From: Ipomoea triloba
Lineage: Eukaryota > Streptophyta > Magnoliopsida > Solanales > Convolvulaceae
DNA: 64,000 nucleotides
Assembly (NCBI RefSeq): GCF_003576645.1
Contig: NC_044917.1
Span: 4,148,499-4,212,498, forward strand
Reading direction: 5' to 3'
Made by a program: the position numbers and the translations under genes. Position 1 is the stretch's first letter; every line of letters begins with the position of its first letter. The notes below the pieces were generated by a model. The model did not search any database, was not told where the DNA came from, and saw nothing but the letters and a program-made list of their open reading frames with translations. This document shows, piece by piece, positions 32,617 through 43,800 of the stretch.

Positions 32617-35600
32617 TAATAATAATAATAACAACAACAACAACAACAACAATAATAACTATACAGTGCCAGGAAAGCATGTAATCTAAATGGACTTACT
32701 GCGAGCTTTCTTGCATTTTTACAGAAGCTCTTTATGTTTGCCTTTGAGATGCTACCTGGATCTCTACCAATTCTCTTTAGTATATCCCTCACACGTTGCT
32801 CCATAGCAAGAAAATCAGCCTCAGCTTTGGCTTGGTAGACATTTTGTAGGTTTACATATAGCCTATAGAGTAAAATTTATCCTGAAGGTCATTCACTATA
32901 AGAGGCAAAAAGTAGAAATCATATTCAAAGTTGGTATTACTCACTCTGTGGAGGAGGTCATATCTGGTATTGATCCCTCAAGAGGTACCTCTCCATTGCC
33001 TTCATTAGCTATGAACTCCTAGCATGCAAAAAAAAAAAGTATTATAAGAAATACCACCATTTAATACTTTTTTATAGGAGCACCAGCAACTAAATTTATC
33101 AAACAATTACTAAATAGCTACACACTTGTCAAGAAACCCTAAATATACTTATGCATACATACATTCATGATAAACAAAAAATAGGCAAGAGGAATACAAA
33201 ATCACTTCGCATCCTTAAGAAACAGTCATTGGAAACAGAAGTAGTATGCCTCCTCAACAACTAAATTCACCAAAACTTCTCTACTGTGAATATCTAAGTA
33301 GAGGCTCTATTGGTGCTACCTTTGGCTACTTAAAGAAAGTGTCAATTTATTACGACAGCAACATAACAAAGTAGACATTATAATTATTTGAGTTGCAGTC
33401 TTTGCTCTTCAAGCTTCGACTAAAAAAATGCTCATTACCTTCAAAGCTGCCACCATTATCCAAAATTCTGATGAATTAGAATTTACTTCAGCAAAGTTGT
33501 CATTAATTATTTGCTGAACGCTTGAACCTGGGATGGACAGATAGAAGTTAAAGCCACTGGAGTTACATATCTGTGAAATATCTATAGACTACTTAACAGT
33601 AAGCTAGTGCCAGATCTAATGTGGTAACGTAAACTATACAGATGTAGCAGTTTGCTAGTATAGAAGGCAATATGCAGCAATTAGTGCATGTATATATGTA
33701 CATTAGAATTTTTGCCACTTTCAGTCCTGCGACTATTAGACATTTCTAACTTAAGGTCCTTGACTTTGAAAATTACCATTTTTCATGCACGACTTTGTAA
33801 TTATTTCCACTTGGTCCTTTTTGCATATTTCCCAGTCACATGCATAACATGTGAGGGGCAAAAATGTAATTGCCACCATACTCCACGCTGTCAAAACTGA
33901 GAGAAATCTAATACGCATGGTTTATTATGTGTACCCATTTCCAATGGCAGCCTCTTTCCAGATGGCTGAGGCGATCAGTTACAATCTTGGATGGTGGTGG
34001 CCCCAACTCAGAGAAGGCAAGCACAAATGAAATAAAGCCAATAAGTTTGTCACCGTTGGATGCTTTGACTACTATTCTGTCCCTTAGAACTGTGTGCATG
34101 CCCATCTCGCAACCAAATCCAGTTAATTCTGACCAAGAAACTGGTCAAAAAGACAATTTTGTGCACAAAAATTGGGAATTTTCAAATTTTGAGGACCAAA
34201 AGTGAGAAGCGACTAATAGCCACCACACTTTAGCAAAATTCATACTTAAATTAATAAGAAGTGGGTTTATATCCTTTAACAGGTGCATAGAAGGTCAATA
34301 TATATATATATACTCTGTATTTGACAATTCACTCTTATAAAATGATACTCCGTAAATGTTAAGAGTCCCGCATTGATAAAAATAAGAGAGAAAATATGGG
34401 TTTATAAGGCCATGAGTTAGACTAGCTAATTGGTTGGATTCAATCTTTTAGTGTGGTTTGGCCCATGTGCACAAGTGCATTATAGTCCAATTGAGTGACC
34501 CTAGCCCAATCTTAAATTATAACAATAAACAAGACTAACTACACAAATATCTCTAAGATTGGGCACTTACTAATTCCACGAGAAGCAAACACTTTGAATG
34601 AAGCTTCCATTGCTTCTTTGTAGTTGTCTTCATCTATTGCAGTCATCCGGGATTTAATAAAATCCTGAGACATATAGATAATAGCCAGATCAACATAGTA
34701 AAACAATGGATAAAATATCACTATGATTCTATGAAGCATAAGAAACAGTTTGTTTTAGTAAATAGAATAAACATATTCTTAACCTTGAATGCCTTTTTCT
34801 CTTCCCTGGTTGATGGAAGTTTTCCATCATGAGTTTTGACCCACTCCTCAGCCAACTTTACAAGAATGATAACATATGGGGTATGCTTATGAATTACAGG
34901 ATCAGATGTATTCAGATCAATTGTTTCAGCAAACCTGCCAGGTTATAAGTGACTTGTCAGTATCTTATTTGAGGAATTGAGCCCAATATGCACAACTGCA
35001 CAAAATCTAGTATGGTTAACAGATTAGTAAGCATTATAAACCACACACACACCATCACAAAGTAACTGACAAATGAAAAAGTAAACCTTTGCAGTTCTGG
35101 CCACGGATTATTGAGCCGAAGGTCATCCAGAAAATGATCAGGCTTTGACTCGATCACAGTATGTTCCTGAACAAGAAGAAAAATTACCACCATATAATGA
35201 CAACATTTAGAAGTGGCTAAAAAAGAAGTGATTTGCATATTGACAATATATAGGGAACTCATAAATTTTTAGAAGCTTTAAGCCAAAAATAATTCATCAG
35301 TTCTTTATATGGAGGTAATACTTTCAACCAAAAAAGAAACCAAATTAGAAGTCTACTGTGCTATTCAAATTCAACATGATCAAAAGTAAACATCAATAAG
35401 AGTATTTTAGGAGTAAAACTCATTTAATAAAAGAAGTATCAAGAGGATGATGCAGCCAATTCAAGTACTCTCTAAATGAAGATAAACTCTGATGTGGGTG
35501 TGTACATACATGCATATATATACTTACATATATACACACCTGCAAATGTATGTGTGTATATATACAAGTAAGCAGCAACTACATTATTAGCTTTACCATC

Positions 35601-37596
35601 GTGCTAAAACCTGTTACCTTCACACTGATCCTGACAAGGCCAGTGAGTCCATAGGACCGTGCAAATACTAAAATGACATTTGCCTCCCGACAGATCCTAT
35701 CCAATTTCACCATTGAATCTTCACCCAACTGAAATAAAATGCAAAGGTTTAGAAGGAAATAATTGACTGAATCACATGAAGCAATTCATTTGATAATTTA
35801 TAATAGCAACTTAAGACAAAGATACAACATATAATTATCAAATGAAGAATATAATGAATCCACAAATACAAACCTGTGTAGCAACAACCAAGGTGAATTG
35901 TGAAAAGAAAGAAGGATTTGTCTCAATTAGTTCCTTTGGATACTCCTCTATGAATCTGGCTTTAACAGCATCATTTAGCTCTTGAAGAAATGAGCATACG
36001 CATCTTGCCTTGGATTGTCCGACATTTGATTCATCCACTACCCATTGCAACATGACAAAGAGGAAAATTTAAATACACCATTTCTACAGATACATATACA
36101 CAGAAATAATTGCATGCATATTGTCTTACATAATACATACATACCCATGAAGTTATTTCCAAGGTCACCAACTTCCACTTTAGATCCATCAACAACAGTG
36201 ATACTTCCAACCCCACCAAGAACAAGATTCTTTAAAGTTTCAGAACCAGTAGGCCCACAATTAAGTAAACATATACTGGCTTTCTCCAAGGCAGCCTGTC
36301 CCTGATCACCCCATATCCTGCAAAAAGGAGAATGAGATGTAGTTGTACTTCTATGTTGACAAGGCCAAATTTCTCCAAAGAAACGCATCATCAACTTTAT
36401 CTTAAGCCAGCAATTAGACTGGATATAACTTAGCATGCTAGACATGTAGTAGCAGTGCCCAAAGCATTAGTGATTTGATTCATTAAACAGCTAACGATGT
36501 GGGCATTCAACTTGAAATACTTAAGTTCATTCTTTAAAACTGAAGGATTCATCAACATTATCGTTGATATAAACTGCTATTAGCCGCAATCACTGGACAA
36601 TAATATGAGAGATCCATACGACCATACCCAAACTAAATCAGTCATCGAACTGAAAACAGTTTGGCTTGTAGACATGGAATAGTACTGCCCAAAACAATGG
36701 CTAATTGATCCATTGAATAGCTAATGATGAGCACATCCAACTTGAACATGAAATACAGCTACAGTATTTGAAAAAACCCAAAAAACAAAAAAAAAAACAA
36801 AAAACAAAAAAAAAACAAAAACAAAAACAAAAGAAAAAAACAAAAACAAAAAAAAAAACAAAAACAAAAAAAAAAAAACAAAAAACAAAAAACAAAAAAC
36901 AAACAAACAAAACAAAACTTAGATCCGAACAAATTACTCCATAATTTTCAAGGTTCTTTCCTTCTAAAGGAAAATAAGGTAATCTCTGTATTAGGGATTG
37001 CAATTTGTAGTTGTTGCACACCATAAGGAATCTGTGGGACGATACTGTTTTTCACACCTTAGGCTCACACTTGACATTTCTACCATTGAAGAATGGCATT
37101 TGCTAGTTTTTAACAATGTACCAGTGGTTCACAGATAGTAGCTATTTTAGCAACATATTTCAGTGCATAACCTTTATGAACTCAAAATCGATATTGAGTA
37201 TTTGAGTCGATACAACAAGGTGACAATTAGTAAAGAGCAACCCTAATGAAATTCACTAAGCTATAGTGTGTAGCAGTAGGACATGGAAAATAGACGTATA
37301 CTTCCCAGCTGCAAAAGCATAATGACGGCTAACACACTCTTTAGGTTGTCATTTATCCTTTCAAACAGTAGACCAGTGACTGAATACCAGCTTACAATTC
37401 ATAGAACCTCGTAAATAAATAATACTGCTATGAACAGGAAAAGGCAGCAATTAAATTTCGTGATGATTTCCGAAAAAAGCAATGGCAAATTGAGTGTAGG
37501 TATATAGTGATCGAGAAGAAAATTACCGAAAATGTTGAACGGGGTATAGAAGAATTACCTGAGTTGACGATCGTATTTAACTTTGGGTTCCGCCAT
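30965..37596 (-). CDS. AXR1: NEDD8-activating enzyme E1 regulatory subunit (AXR1-like)
   Basis: Fifteen exons on the minus strand: 37596-37559, 36317-36145, 36037-35874, 35728-35618, 35166-35087, 34934-34784, 34664-34571, 33527-33439, 33018-32945, 32862-32700, 32252-32167, 31986-31948, 31549-31466, 31357-31177, 31048-30965. Every junction is GT-AG and in frame; the product is 536 aa, close to Arabidopsis AXR1. It begins [20 protein letters not shown], followed by an adenylate-forming ThiF-type fold ([35 protein letters not shown]) without the catalytic Cys, which belongs to the partner ECR1. The C-terminal half carries [17 protein letters not shown] and [10 protein letters not shown], and the end is [13 protein letters not shown]. 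With ECR1 it activates RUB/NEDD8 for cullin modification, needed for auxin responses. Intron 1 is long (1241 bp) and holds a CA(n)-rich tract. Confidence 0.95.
32585..32660. repeat. (AAT)n/(AAC)n microsatellite in AXR1 intron 10
   Basis: Uninterrupted AAT units change to AAC units and back within the intron between exons 10 and 11. Confidence 0.9.
33700..34215. other. Probable insertion in AXR1 intron 7 with a coding-like minus-strand segment
   Basis: Exon 7 to exon 8 is separated by 1043 bases, longer than most introns of this gene. Within it the minus strand at 34105-33908 reads [20 protein letters not shown] then [20 protein letters not shown], with normal composition. The segment borders (CCACTTTCAGTCCTGC at left; GAGGACCAAAAGTGAG at right) are weakly inverted, as in a small transposon. 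I do not recognise the protein. Confidence 0.3.
36776..36917. repeat. C(A)n-rich simple repeat in AXR1 intron 1
   Basis: About 140 bases composed almost only of A with single C at intervals of 4-9 bases. It produces spurious Phe-rich frames on the minus strand. Confidence 0.9.
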
Positions 37597-38390
37597 TGTT
37601 CCGCGTGCGGGAGAGATAGGTGAGGGACTGAACAGGAAATCGGCTTGCTCGCTACGCTAACGCAGCTGAAGGGCTGAGGTTTTGGTTTTGGGCAATGCTG
37701 GGTTTTGAACAAGTGAGGTTTTGATGCAGGGTTTGTAACTGTGTACGAATCAATTTTTTTTAGTATCATCGGTTCAAGTATATCAGCTAAATTTACAGTA
37801 TGTGCATTTGCTAAAATAATCAAATAAACACTGAACTTCTCACCCATTAGTCGGTTATCTCTTTAATAAGTTTTGATAAATGTTCACCTGACTCGCCGCA
37901 TAAGAGCATCTTTATCAGTTGGGATTTTTTGCTCCAGTTTTTTGTGCATTTAACTTCTACCTCATCATCTATTATCTCATTTAATCATAAAAAATCTTCT
38001 TCACACTAGTTTGAGTTTTAACTCTGTTTTTTGTGGGCACACTATTTTCTACCATATATTTTAATTATTTCTTTATTTATTTAAATTATAAATTTTTAAT
38101 TATAAAAATTAATTAAAATAAACGCACTTACATCTAATTAAAATGATAATTGTAAACATTTAAATTAATTTTCGTTGTTGCTTTTTTTTTAATCATTTCA
38201 AATTTTAATTATAATTAAATCATTCAAAAGTTAATTCAAAAATATTAAATTTGATATTTTATAAAAAAAATTGAAACAAAAATAATAAAACAAACAAATT
38301 AAATGAAAAAAAAAAAACAAAGTAGAAGAAGGAGCATAAAACAGAAATCTGAAACCAAAAGGAAAAAAAAACAAATAAAAAAAATTAACA
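37597..38390. other. AXR1 upstream region and AT-rich spacer
   Basis: The first 150 bases probably contain the AXR1 5' UTR and core promoter; no TATA box was fixed. From about 37905 the sequence becomes very AT-rich and repeat-like (starting ATAAGAGCATCTTTATCAG). Confidence 0.35.
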
Positions 38391-38581
38391 GGGCGTTTGG
38401 TTGGGAGGAGGGAATTAAGGGAGAAAAGAATTGTAATTTAGTGGAATTGCAATTCAATGAATAAAGTAAGAATTGAAATTACAGTGTTTGGTATGCAGAA
38501 ATAGGAGTACAGGGAATTGAAAGGTAATAAACGACAAAACGACTAAAATACCCTTATGTTGTGGTAGATGTAGTAGTAGTA

Positions 38582-38622
<41 letters not shown>

Positions 38623-38998
38623 TCTTTCAAAATAATAATAATAATAATTCTTTCAAAATAATAATAATAATAATAATAATTCTTTCAAAATAATAATAAT
38701 AATAATAATAATTCTTTCAAAATAATAATAATAATAATAATAATTCTTTCATTTTTTTTTAAAGACAAAGGGTATGGGATGAGGGGTAAAATTGTCTTTA
38801 CACCAACAAATTGCCCCTCCTCTCCACCGAATTGCAATTCATGGGGGGTACCCCATGAATTGCAATTCCTCATTTGAAGGGAATTGCAATTCTGCGGAAT
38901 TTCAATTCCCTCAAACCAAACACTGTAGTTTGGGAATTCACAAAATTGCAATTCAATAAATTGCAATTCTCCCCAAACTACATCCAACCAAACAGGTC
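38391..38998 (+). mobile_element. PIF/Tourist-like MITE carrying an (AAT)n array, copy 1
   Basis: The ends are inverted: GGGCGTTTGGTTGGG at left and CATCCAACCAAACAGGTC at right, sharing GTTTGGTTGG. The body is full of GAATTGCAATTC-type words. The centre (38569-38752) is an (AAT)n array broken by the phrase TTCTTTCA four times, giving a higher-order repeat. A second copy in opposite orientation is at 62119-62746. The target-site duplication (TAA suspected) is ambiguous. Confidence 0.65.
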
Positions 38999-39002
38999 GT
39001 AA

Positions 39003-39051
39003 ATGGAGATTGAGAGTGGCCGCCAACTGGCCACTCTCCACTCTCAATCTC
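39003..39051. repeat. Hairpin with 15-bp perfect stem
   Basis: GGAGATTGAGAGTGG at 39004-39018 is exactly complementary to CCACTCTCAATCTCC ending near 39051. The loop contains GGCCACTCT, which could form an alternative stem. It lies just outside the MITE and is non-coding. Confidence 0.6.
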
Positions 39052-39785
39052 CTAGGCTATTGCTATGTTTTATTATTGTTATTTTTTAAATTTTCTGACA
39101 TTAACCCAACATTTACAAGGGAAGCATTTTGGCAAAAAATAACCACTACATTAGTTTTGGATCATCACTTTGCATCAACACTATTCAATATCCATCTTTG
39201 ATCCATTGATGGTGATGGTCTAAGCTTTGTTTGAAGTATTTGCCTATTTGGGTCGCCACATAAGCATAAGTAAAAAAAAAATGTAAATCTTCTTCACTGC
39301 TACAGCTTCACCTTTTCAATTTATACATCCTAAAATCATCGAAGCAGAGCAAGCCGAAGAAGGTGATTCTGTCCAGGAGATTCTCGTGGAAGCTTCAAGA
39401 AGAAAACGATCGATCATAACGAAATCAAGCAATGAAAAGTTTACAACCAACTGATGGAAAATAAATCAAATAATCCATCATCGAGATGGTGGTGCGATTA
39501 GGGGTGGTGCGATGGTGGTGAATGGAGTGAGTCACTCGCTAGATACTCAATTGGATGAGTACCGGCTAATGAGGTTGAATGTCTTAAAATTGTGAAATTT
39601 TGTTGTATTTAATTACACTTTTTAATGTTCATGAACATAAGTTCAGGGACATATTTGATCATTTTCTCAAATTTAAATAATATGATACGTTACTTGTGAA
39701 AATAAAATTTTAAAATTGTGAACATTGAGTCGGATTCACCTTGTAAGTGGACTCGGGTCCATAGCATAATTTGCCAATTTTAAGT
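39052..39785. other. Spacer with a decayed foldback-element end
   Basis: The segment 39735-39775 matches the right end of the foldback element at 23868-24345. The remainder is AT-rich and unassigned. Confidence 0.35.
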
Positions 39786-40005
39786 GTATTAATGTTTTAT
39801 AAAATTATTTAAAATTTATTTTGTAGTTTGGAATCAATTAATTAGAGATTGGAAGGTCCCTACCTATATTCATAAGCCCGCCCCTGTTGACATGCAAAAT
39901 TTGGAGGGTATTAATGTTTTTAAAATTATTTAAAATTTATTTTGTAGTTTGGAATCAATTAATTAGAGGTTAGAAGGTCCCTACCTAATCTTCATAGGAA
40001 GAGAG
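39786..40005. repeat. Tandem duplication, 122-bp period
   Basis: The unit beginning GTATTAATGTTTT at 39786 starts again at 39908 with near-identical sequence (AAAATTATTTAAAATTTATT, GTAGTTTGGAATCAATTAAT, AAGGTCCCTACCTA). The second copy ends near 40005, just before the MULE. Confidence 0.75.
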
Positions 40006-40091
40006 TTTCATTTCTTCCAACTATGGAAATTTTCTTGTCTAATTTTCTTGTCTAATTTTCTTTTTCCATTTTATTTTATAATAATATATAA

Positions 40092-41820
40092 AGTTTTTTC
40101 CCAAAATGGTCCCTCCACTATTGCTCATTCTCAATTTTGCATTTCGACTTTCAATTGCACCTAATGTGGTCCCTCGACTTTCAAAAACTCACCCAATTTG
40201 GTCCTCCGTTACATATTCCGTCAAATCAGTGTTAAAATAGAAGGCATTTTCGTCCATTTACCTGTTGTTAGCCTAATAAACATTGAGAAATAGTTGAGGG
40301 ACCATTTTGAGAATAGTCAAGGGACCATTTTGGGAAAAACTATTTTATTTATTTCATTTTTGTTTATTTTCATTTTTTAGACTCTATAAAATTTGAATTT
40401 CTATACATTTTTTTCTTACAAATATAAATAGTTAAAATCGTACAATCCATCCTAAAATTTTTTAACTTTTTTACAAACTATTCCTATGCAGATTTACAAT
40501 AACTTTCGTAAATTTTATAAATACTCATTTTTTAAGCACCGATTAAAATAATTCTTAGTCACATCCGTAGTACTAAATATATTACTTTGGATTTTTTTAT
40601 AAATAATATATAATATTATTAAACTCAAATAATTAAAAATAATGTGCCCACAGCACAAAAGATTTTATGATTGACTTAAAAAATTAACTATAAATTTTAT
40701 TTTTGAATACAAATTGACAATTATTAAACATTATTTATAATAATTATTGTGTCTCGTGTAATATACTAAAATTATTAGGTAGGATTTTTATAATTAAGGT
40801 ATAATTTAATTAAATCAAAATTATTAAAAATAATATGTCCACATTACAAAATAAATTATACTTGCCTTAATAATTAATAAAAAAAATAAGAAGAGGAAAA
40901 CATATAAAAGATGTCATAAAATATCTTAAATAATGTAAATTAATATAAAATTTAATAATTACTTCGAAATCAAATACAGAAAATATTGCAGGAAACATTG
41001 ACGAGATTTTACTTTTCGGCTCACCTGAGAAGTTTACTAGAAAAATTTACCTTTCGGTCCAATATTTTCCCTACATTTTACACTCTTTGGGTGTCTACGC
41101 TTGAAAAAATATATTATTTTCAATGGTAAAAGTAATATTTAATGTGATACATATATTATTTTCAATGGTAAAAGTAATATTTAATGTGATACATAGTGAT
41201 TGATTGTCTATGAACATAATATTTAATGTGATACATAGTGATTGATTGTCTATGAACATAAAATTTAATGTGATACATAGTGATTGATTGTCTATGAACA
41301 TAAAAAAAAATGTGATACATAGTGATTGATTGTCTATGAACATAAAAAAAAATGTATATGAGTATTTATGAAATTTACGGAACTTATTGTAAAACTTCAT
41401 ATGAATGATTTGTATATTTAGAGTGGAAAAGTCTGTAAAGAAAGTTAAAAATTTTGAGGTTGGATTGCGCGATTTTAACTATTTATACTTGTAAGAAAAA
41501 AATGTATCGAAATTCTAATTGTATAGAGTCTAAACAATGAAAATAAACAAAAATGAAATGAATAAAATAGTTTTTCCCAAAATAGTCCCTTGACTATTCT
41601 CAAAATGGTCCCTCAACTATTTTTCAATGTTTATTAGGCTAACAATAGGTAAATGGACGAAAATACCCTCCATTTTAACACTGATTTGACGGAATATGTA
41701 ACGGAGGATCAAATTGGGTGAGTTTTTGAAAGTCGAGGGACCACATTAGGTGCAATTGAAAGTCGAAATGCAAAATTGAGAATGAGCAATAGTGGAGGGA
41801 TCATTTTAGAAAAAAACTCT
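40092..41820. mobile_element. Non-autonomous Mutator-like element (MULE) with about 440-bp terminal inverted repeats
   Basis: The left arm (40092 to about 40531) and right arm (about 41355 to 41820) are long inverted copies. Examples are GGTCCCTCCACTATTGCTCA at left and its complement at right, GTTAGCCTAATAAACATTGA, and ACATATTCCGTCAAATCAGT. The flanks carry a 9-base direct repeat with one mismatch (AATATATAA at 40083-40091, AATATATAG at 41821-41829), the duplication size made by Mutator transposases. No transposase is present. The interior is AT-rich and includes a 42-bp minisatellite. Confidence 0.8.
41110..41345. repeat. 42-bp minisatellite, two unit types, about 6 copies
   Basis: Two copies of a unit starting ATATTATTTTCAATGGTAAA are followed by about four copies of a unit starting AGTGATTGATTGTCTATGAA. 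Both unit types are 42 bases and share the end TTTAATGTGATACAT. They lie at the inner edge of the right arm of the MULE. Confidence 0.8.
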
Positions 41821-41829
41821 AATATATAG

Positions 41830-43457
41830 AAGTCTAATAAATAATTGAAGTGTAGTGGCCCAGTATAAGATAAGGGAGGCCCGTTGACTTAAAAATACGA
41901 GAGAATCGCAACCGCTCCTTTTTTCTGCACCTAATTCTCCACTTGTGAAGTTGTGCTGTAGGGGAAAAAAATCTTTTTGATTACAAAATGCAAATATGTG
42001 TGTGTTTTTTTGCTTTGTTTTCTTAGATAATTAGATTCGTCATATTTAGATCCAATATATAGTTATTTACCGAATTAAATTTTTTAAAACCAACAAATTA
42101 TTATATAAGTAAATTGTACTAAAAATATCGTACATAACAAATTAGACCGAAAGAGTATCATTGTTATATACAATAATCACTCCTTACCCGCATCAACACT
42201 TTTAAATTGTAAAACTTTAATATTAGAGCTTACCAACTTCTGAAAATAAGGTGCAGGCATCATCATGTTTCTATACCCTTTTTACCTAACTGAATTTTTT
42301 ACTTCTTTACGGCCAATAATAGAACAAAGATTTGATAACGGGTTGGGAGAAGAAGAATTTATAATGGGTGCTAGCATGCTTAGATTAATTAATTAATTAA
42401 ACTATCCTCTCTTTTTGTGTGGTGGGAGAAGGAAGTATATGCAAAGTAATAATGAACACAATAAATATTATGACAACAACTGATTCAATGTATTTATATA
42501 GGTTTTGTTATACATTATTTTATAACAAGATCTCTAGATACATTTAGATTAAGTATTCATTTTATTATAAGATGACTTAAATTATTATTATTATTTGTTG
42601 GTTAGAGATGACGTAAAAATTATTGATCAACCATTTCTCAAATAATCCAAACTCTTCATGTTTAATTTGGAGAAGATCTAGATTACTTATACCGCAAGTG
42701 ACAAAATTGAGTGTTATATGCAAAAAAAAAAAAAAAAAAAAAGTATCAAAATTATTTGTAGTGGAATTTGAATACAAGCTTTTATTATAATGTACCATAC
42801 AAAACTCAAAATCAAATATTCAATTGCTTATAGTTTTTCACTTTTTCGACATTTTAAAATTAACCAAATTTAGTAAAAAATAATTGAAATATGTTACTTG
42901 CGTTAAACTTTTTGATTTTTTTTTTCATATGAATTTATTTAAAATATAAGTTTGGTCAATTTGGAAAAAAAGGTTGAGATTTATGAATTTTAAAAAATAC
43001 TACTATAATTGGATGAATAACGGAACTAAATAAACTCAAAATCACGCTATACTTTGATTCATGAAAGAGTTCGCAATCGCTATTTGAATATACACTTTGG
43101 GTGAAGTTTCGTCTTGTGATCTTAGATGGCATTAGCTGGCAAATGAGTATAAGGAAGTAATAAATCTAGGTTGTTCATAATTGATCGGTTCAAATCACGA
43201 TGACTAATATATAACTTTTACATAAAATCAAATGTAAAATTTTGTGATTACCAAATCAATGATTCAATCAACTTAGATTGTGGTAACAGTGTGTGAGTTG
43301 AACTTTGCTATTGACCCTTGAGAAGGACGGCATTACAAACTGAAATTGTTTTTGTTGCCCTTTGAGGGTTCGATGAGCATAAATGACGATTGCCACACAA
43401 TTATTTTAATTCGTACTTGTAATAAATTTTTTTTTTTTGGTCAGGAAAAACAAAGTG
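41830..43457. other. AT-rich spacer upstream of aconitase
   Basis: No gene was recognised. Contains an A20 run near 42721 and a T-rich stretch near 43430. Confidence 0.35.
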
Positions 43458-43464
43458 TATAAAA
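43458..43464 (+). promoter_or_regulatory. Candidate TATA box of the aconitase gene
   Basis: TATAAAA lies 337 bases before the start codon; the intervening region is GC- and C-rich and would be a 5' UTR of roughly 300 bases. Confidence 0.35.
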
Positions 43465-43800
43465 GCACAAACATGCATTACCAAGTCACAATCCAAAACC
43501 AATCTCCACTCTTCTCTCCAATTCGGTCATTCCTTTCTTTGATGTTGTATACATACATACATAGATAGATATCATCTCCTTCATTGCCACACGCAAATAC
43601 CTTCTTCGTCTGTCACCATTTTCCGTTTTCCCTTTCCAGAAATACGGCACGCAAACCGAGAAACCCACCCGCCCAGCCCACACGCCATCCTGTATCTGCC
43701 CACCACACGCCCCGTCCCACGCCCACACCCGCGCCTTACCTACCACATCATCATTTTTCGATGAGATATTGAGAGTTTGAAACACACGCCCCGGCTAATC

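Noticed and set aside
36701..37024. Phe-rich membrane-like protein on the minus strand
   Set aside because: Pure artefact of the C(A)n simple repeat in AXR1 intron 1.
41095..41400. Repetitive 101-codon ORF with a 14-residue period
   Set aside because: The 42-bp minisatellite is divisible by three, so it reads open by chance; no promoter or homologue.
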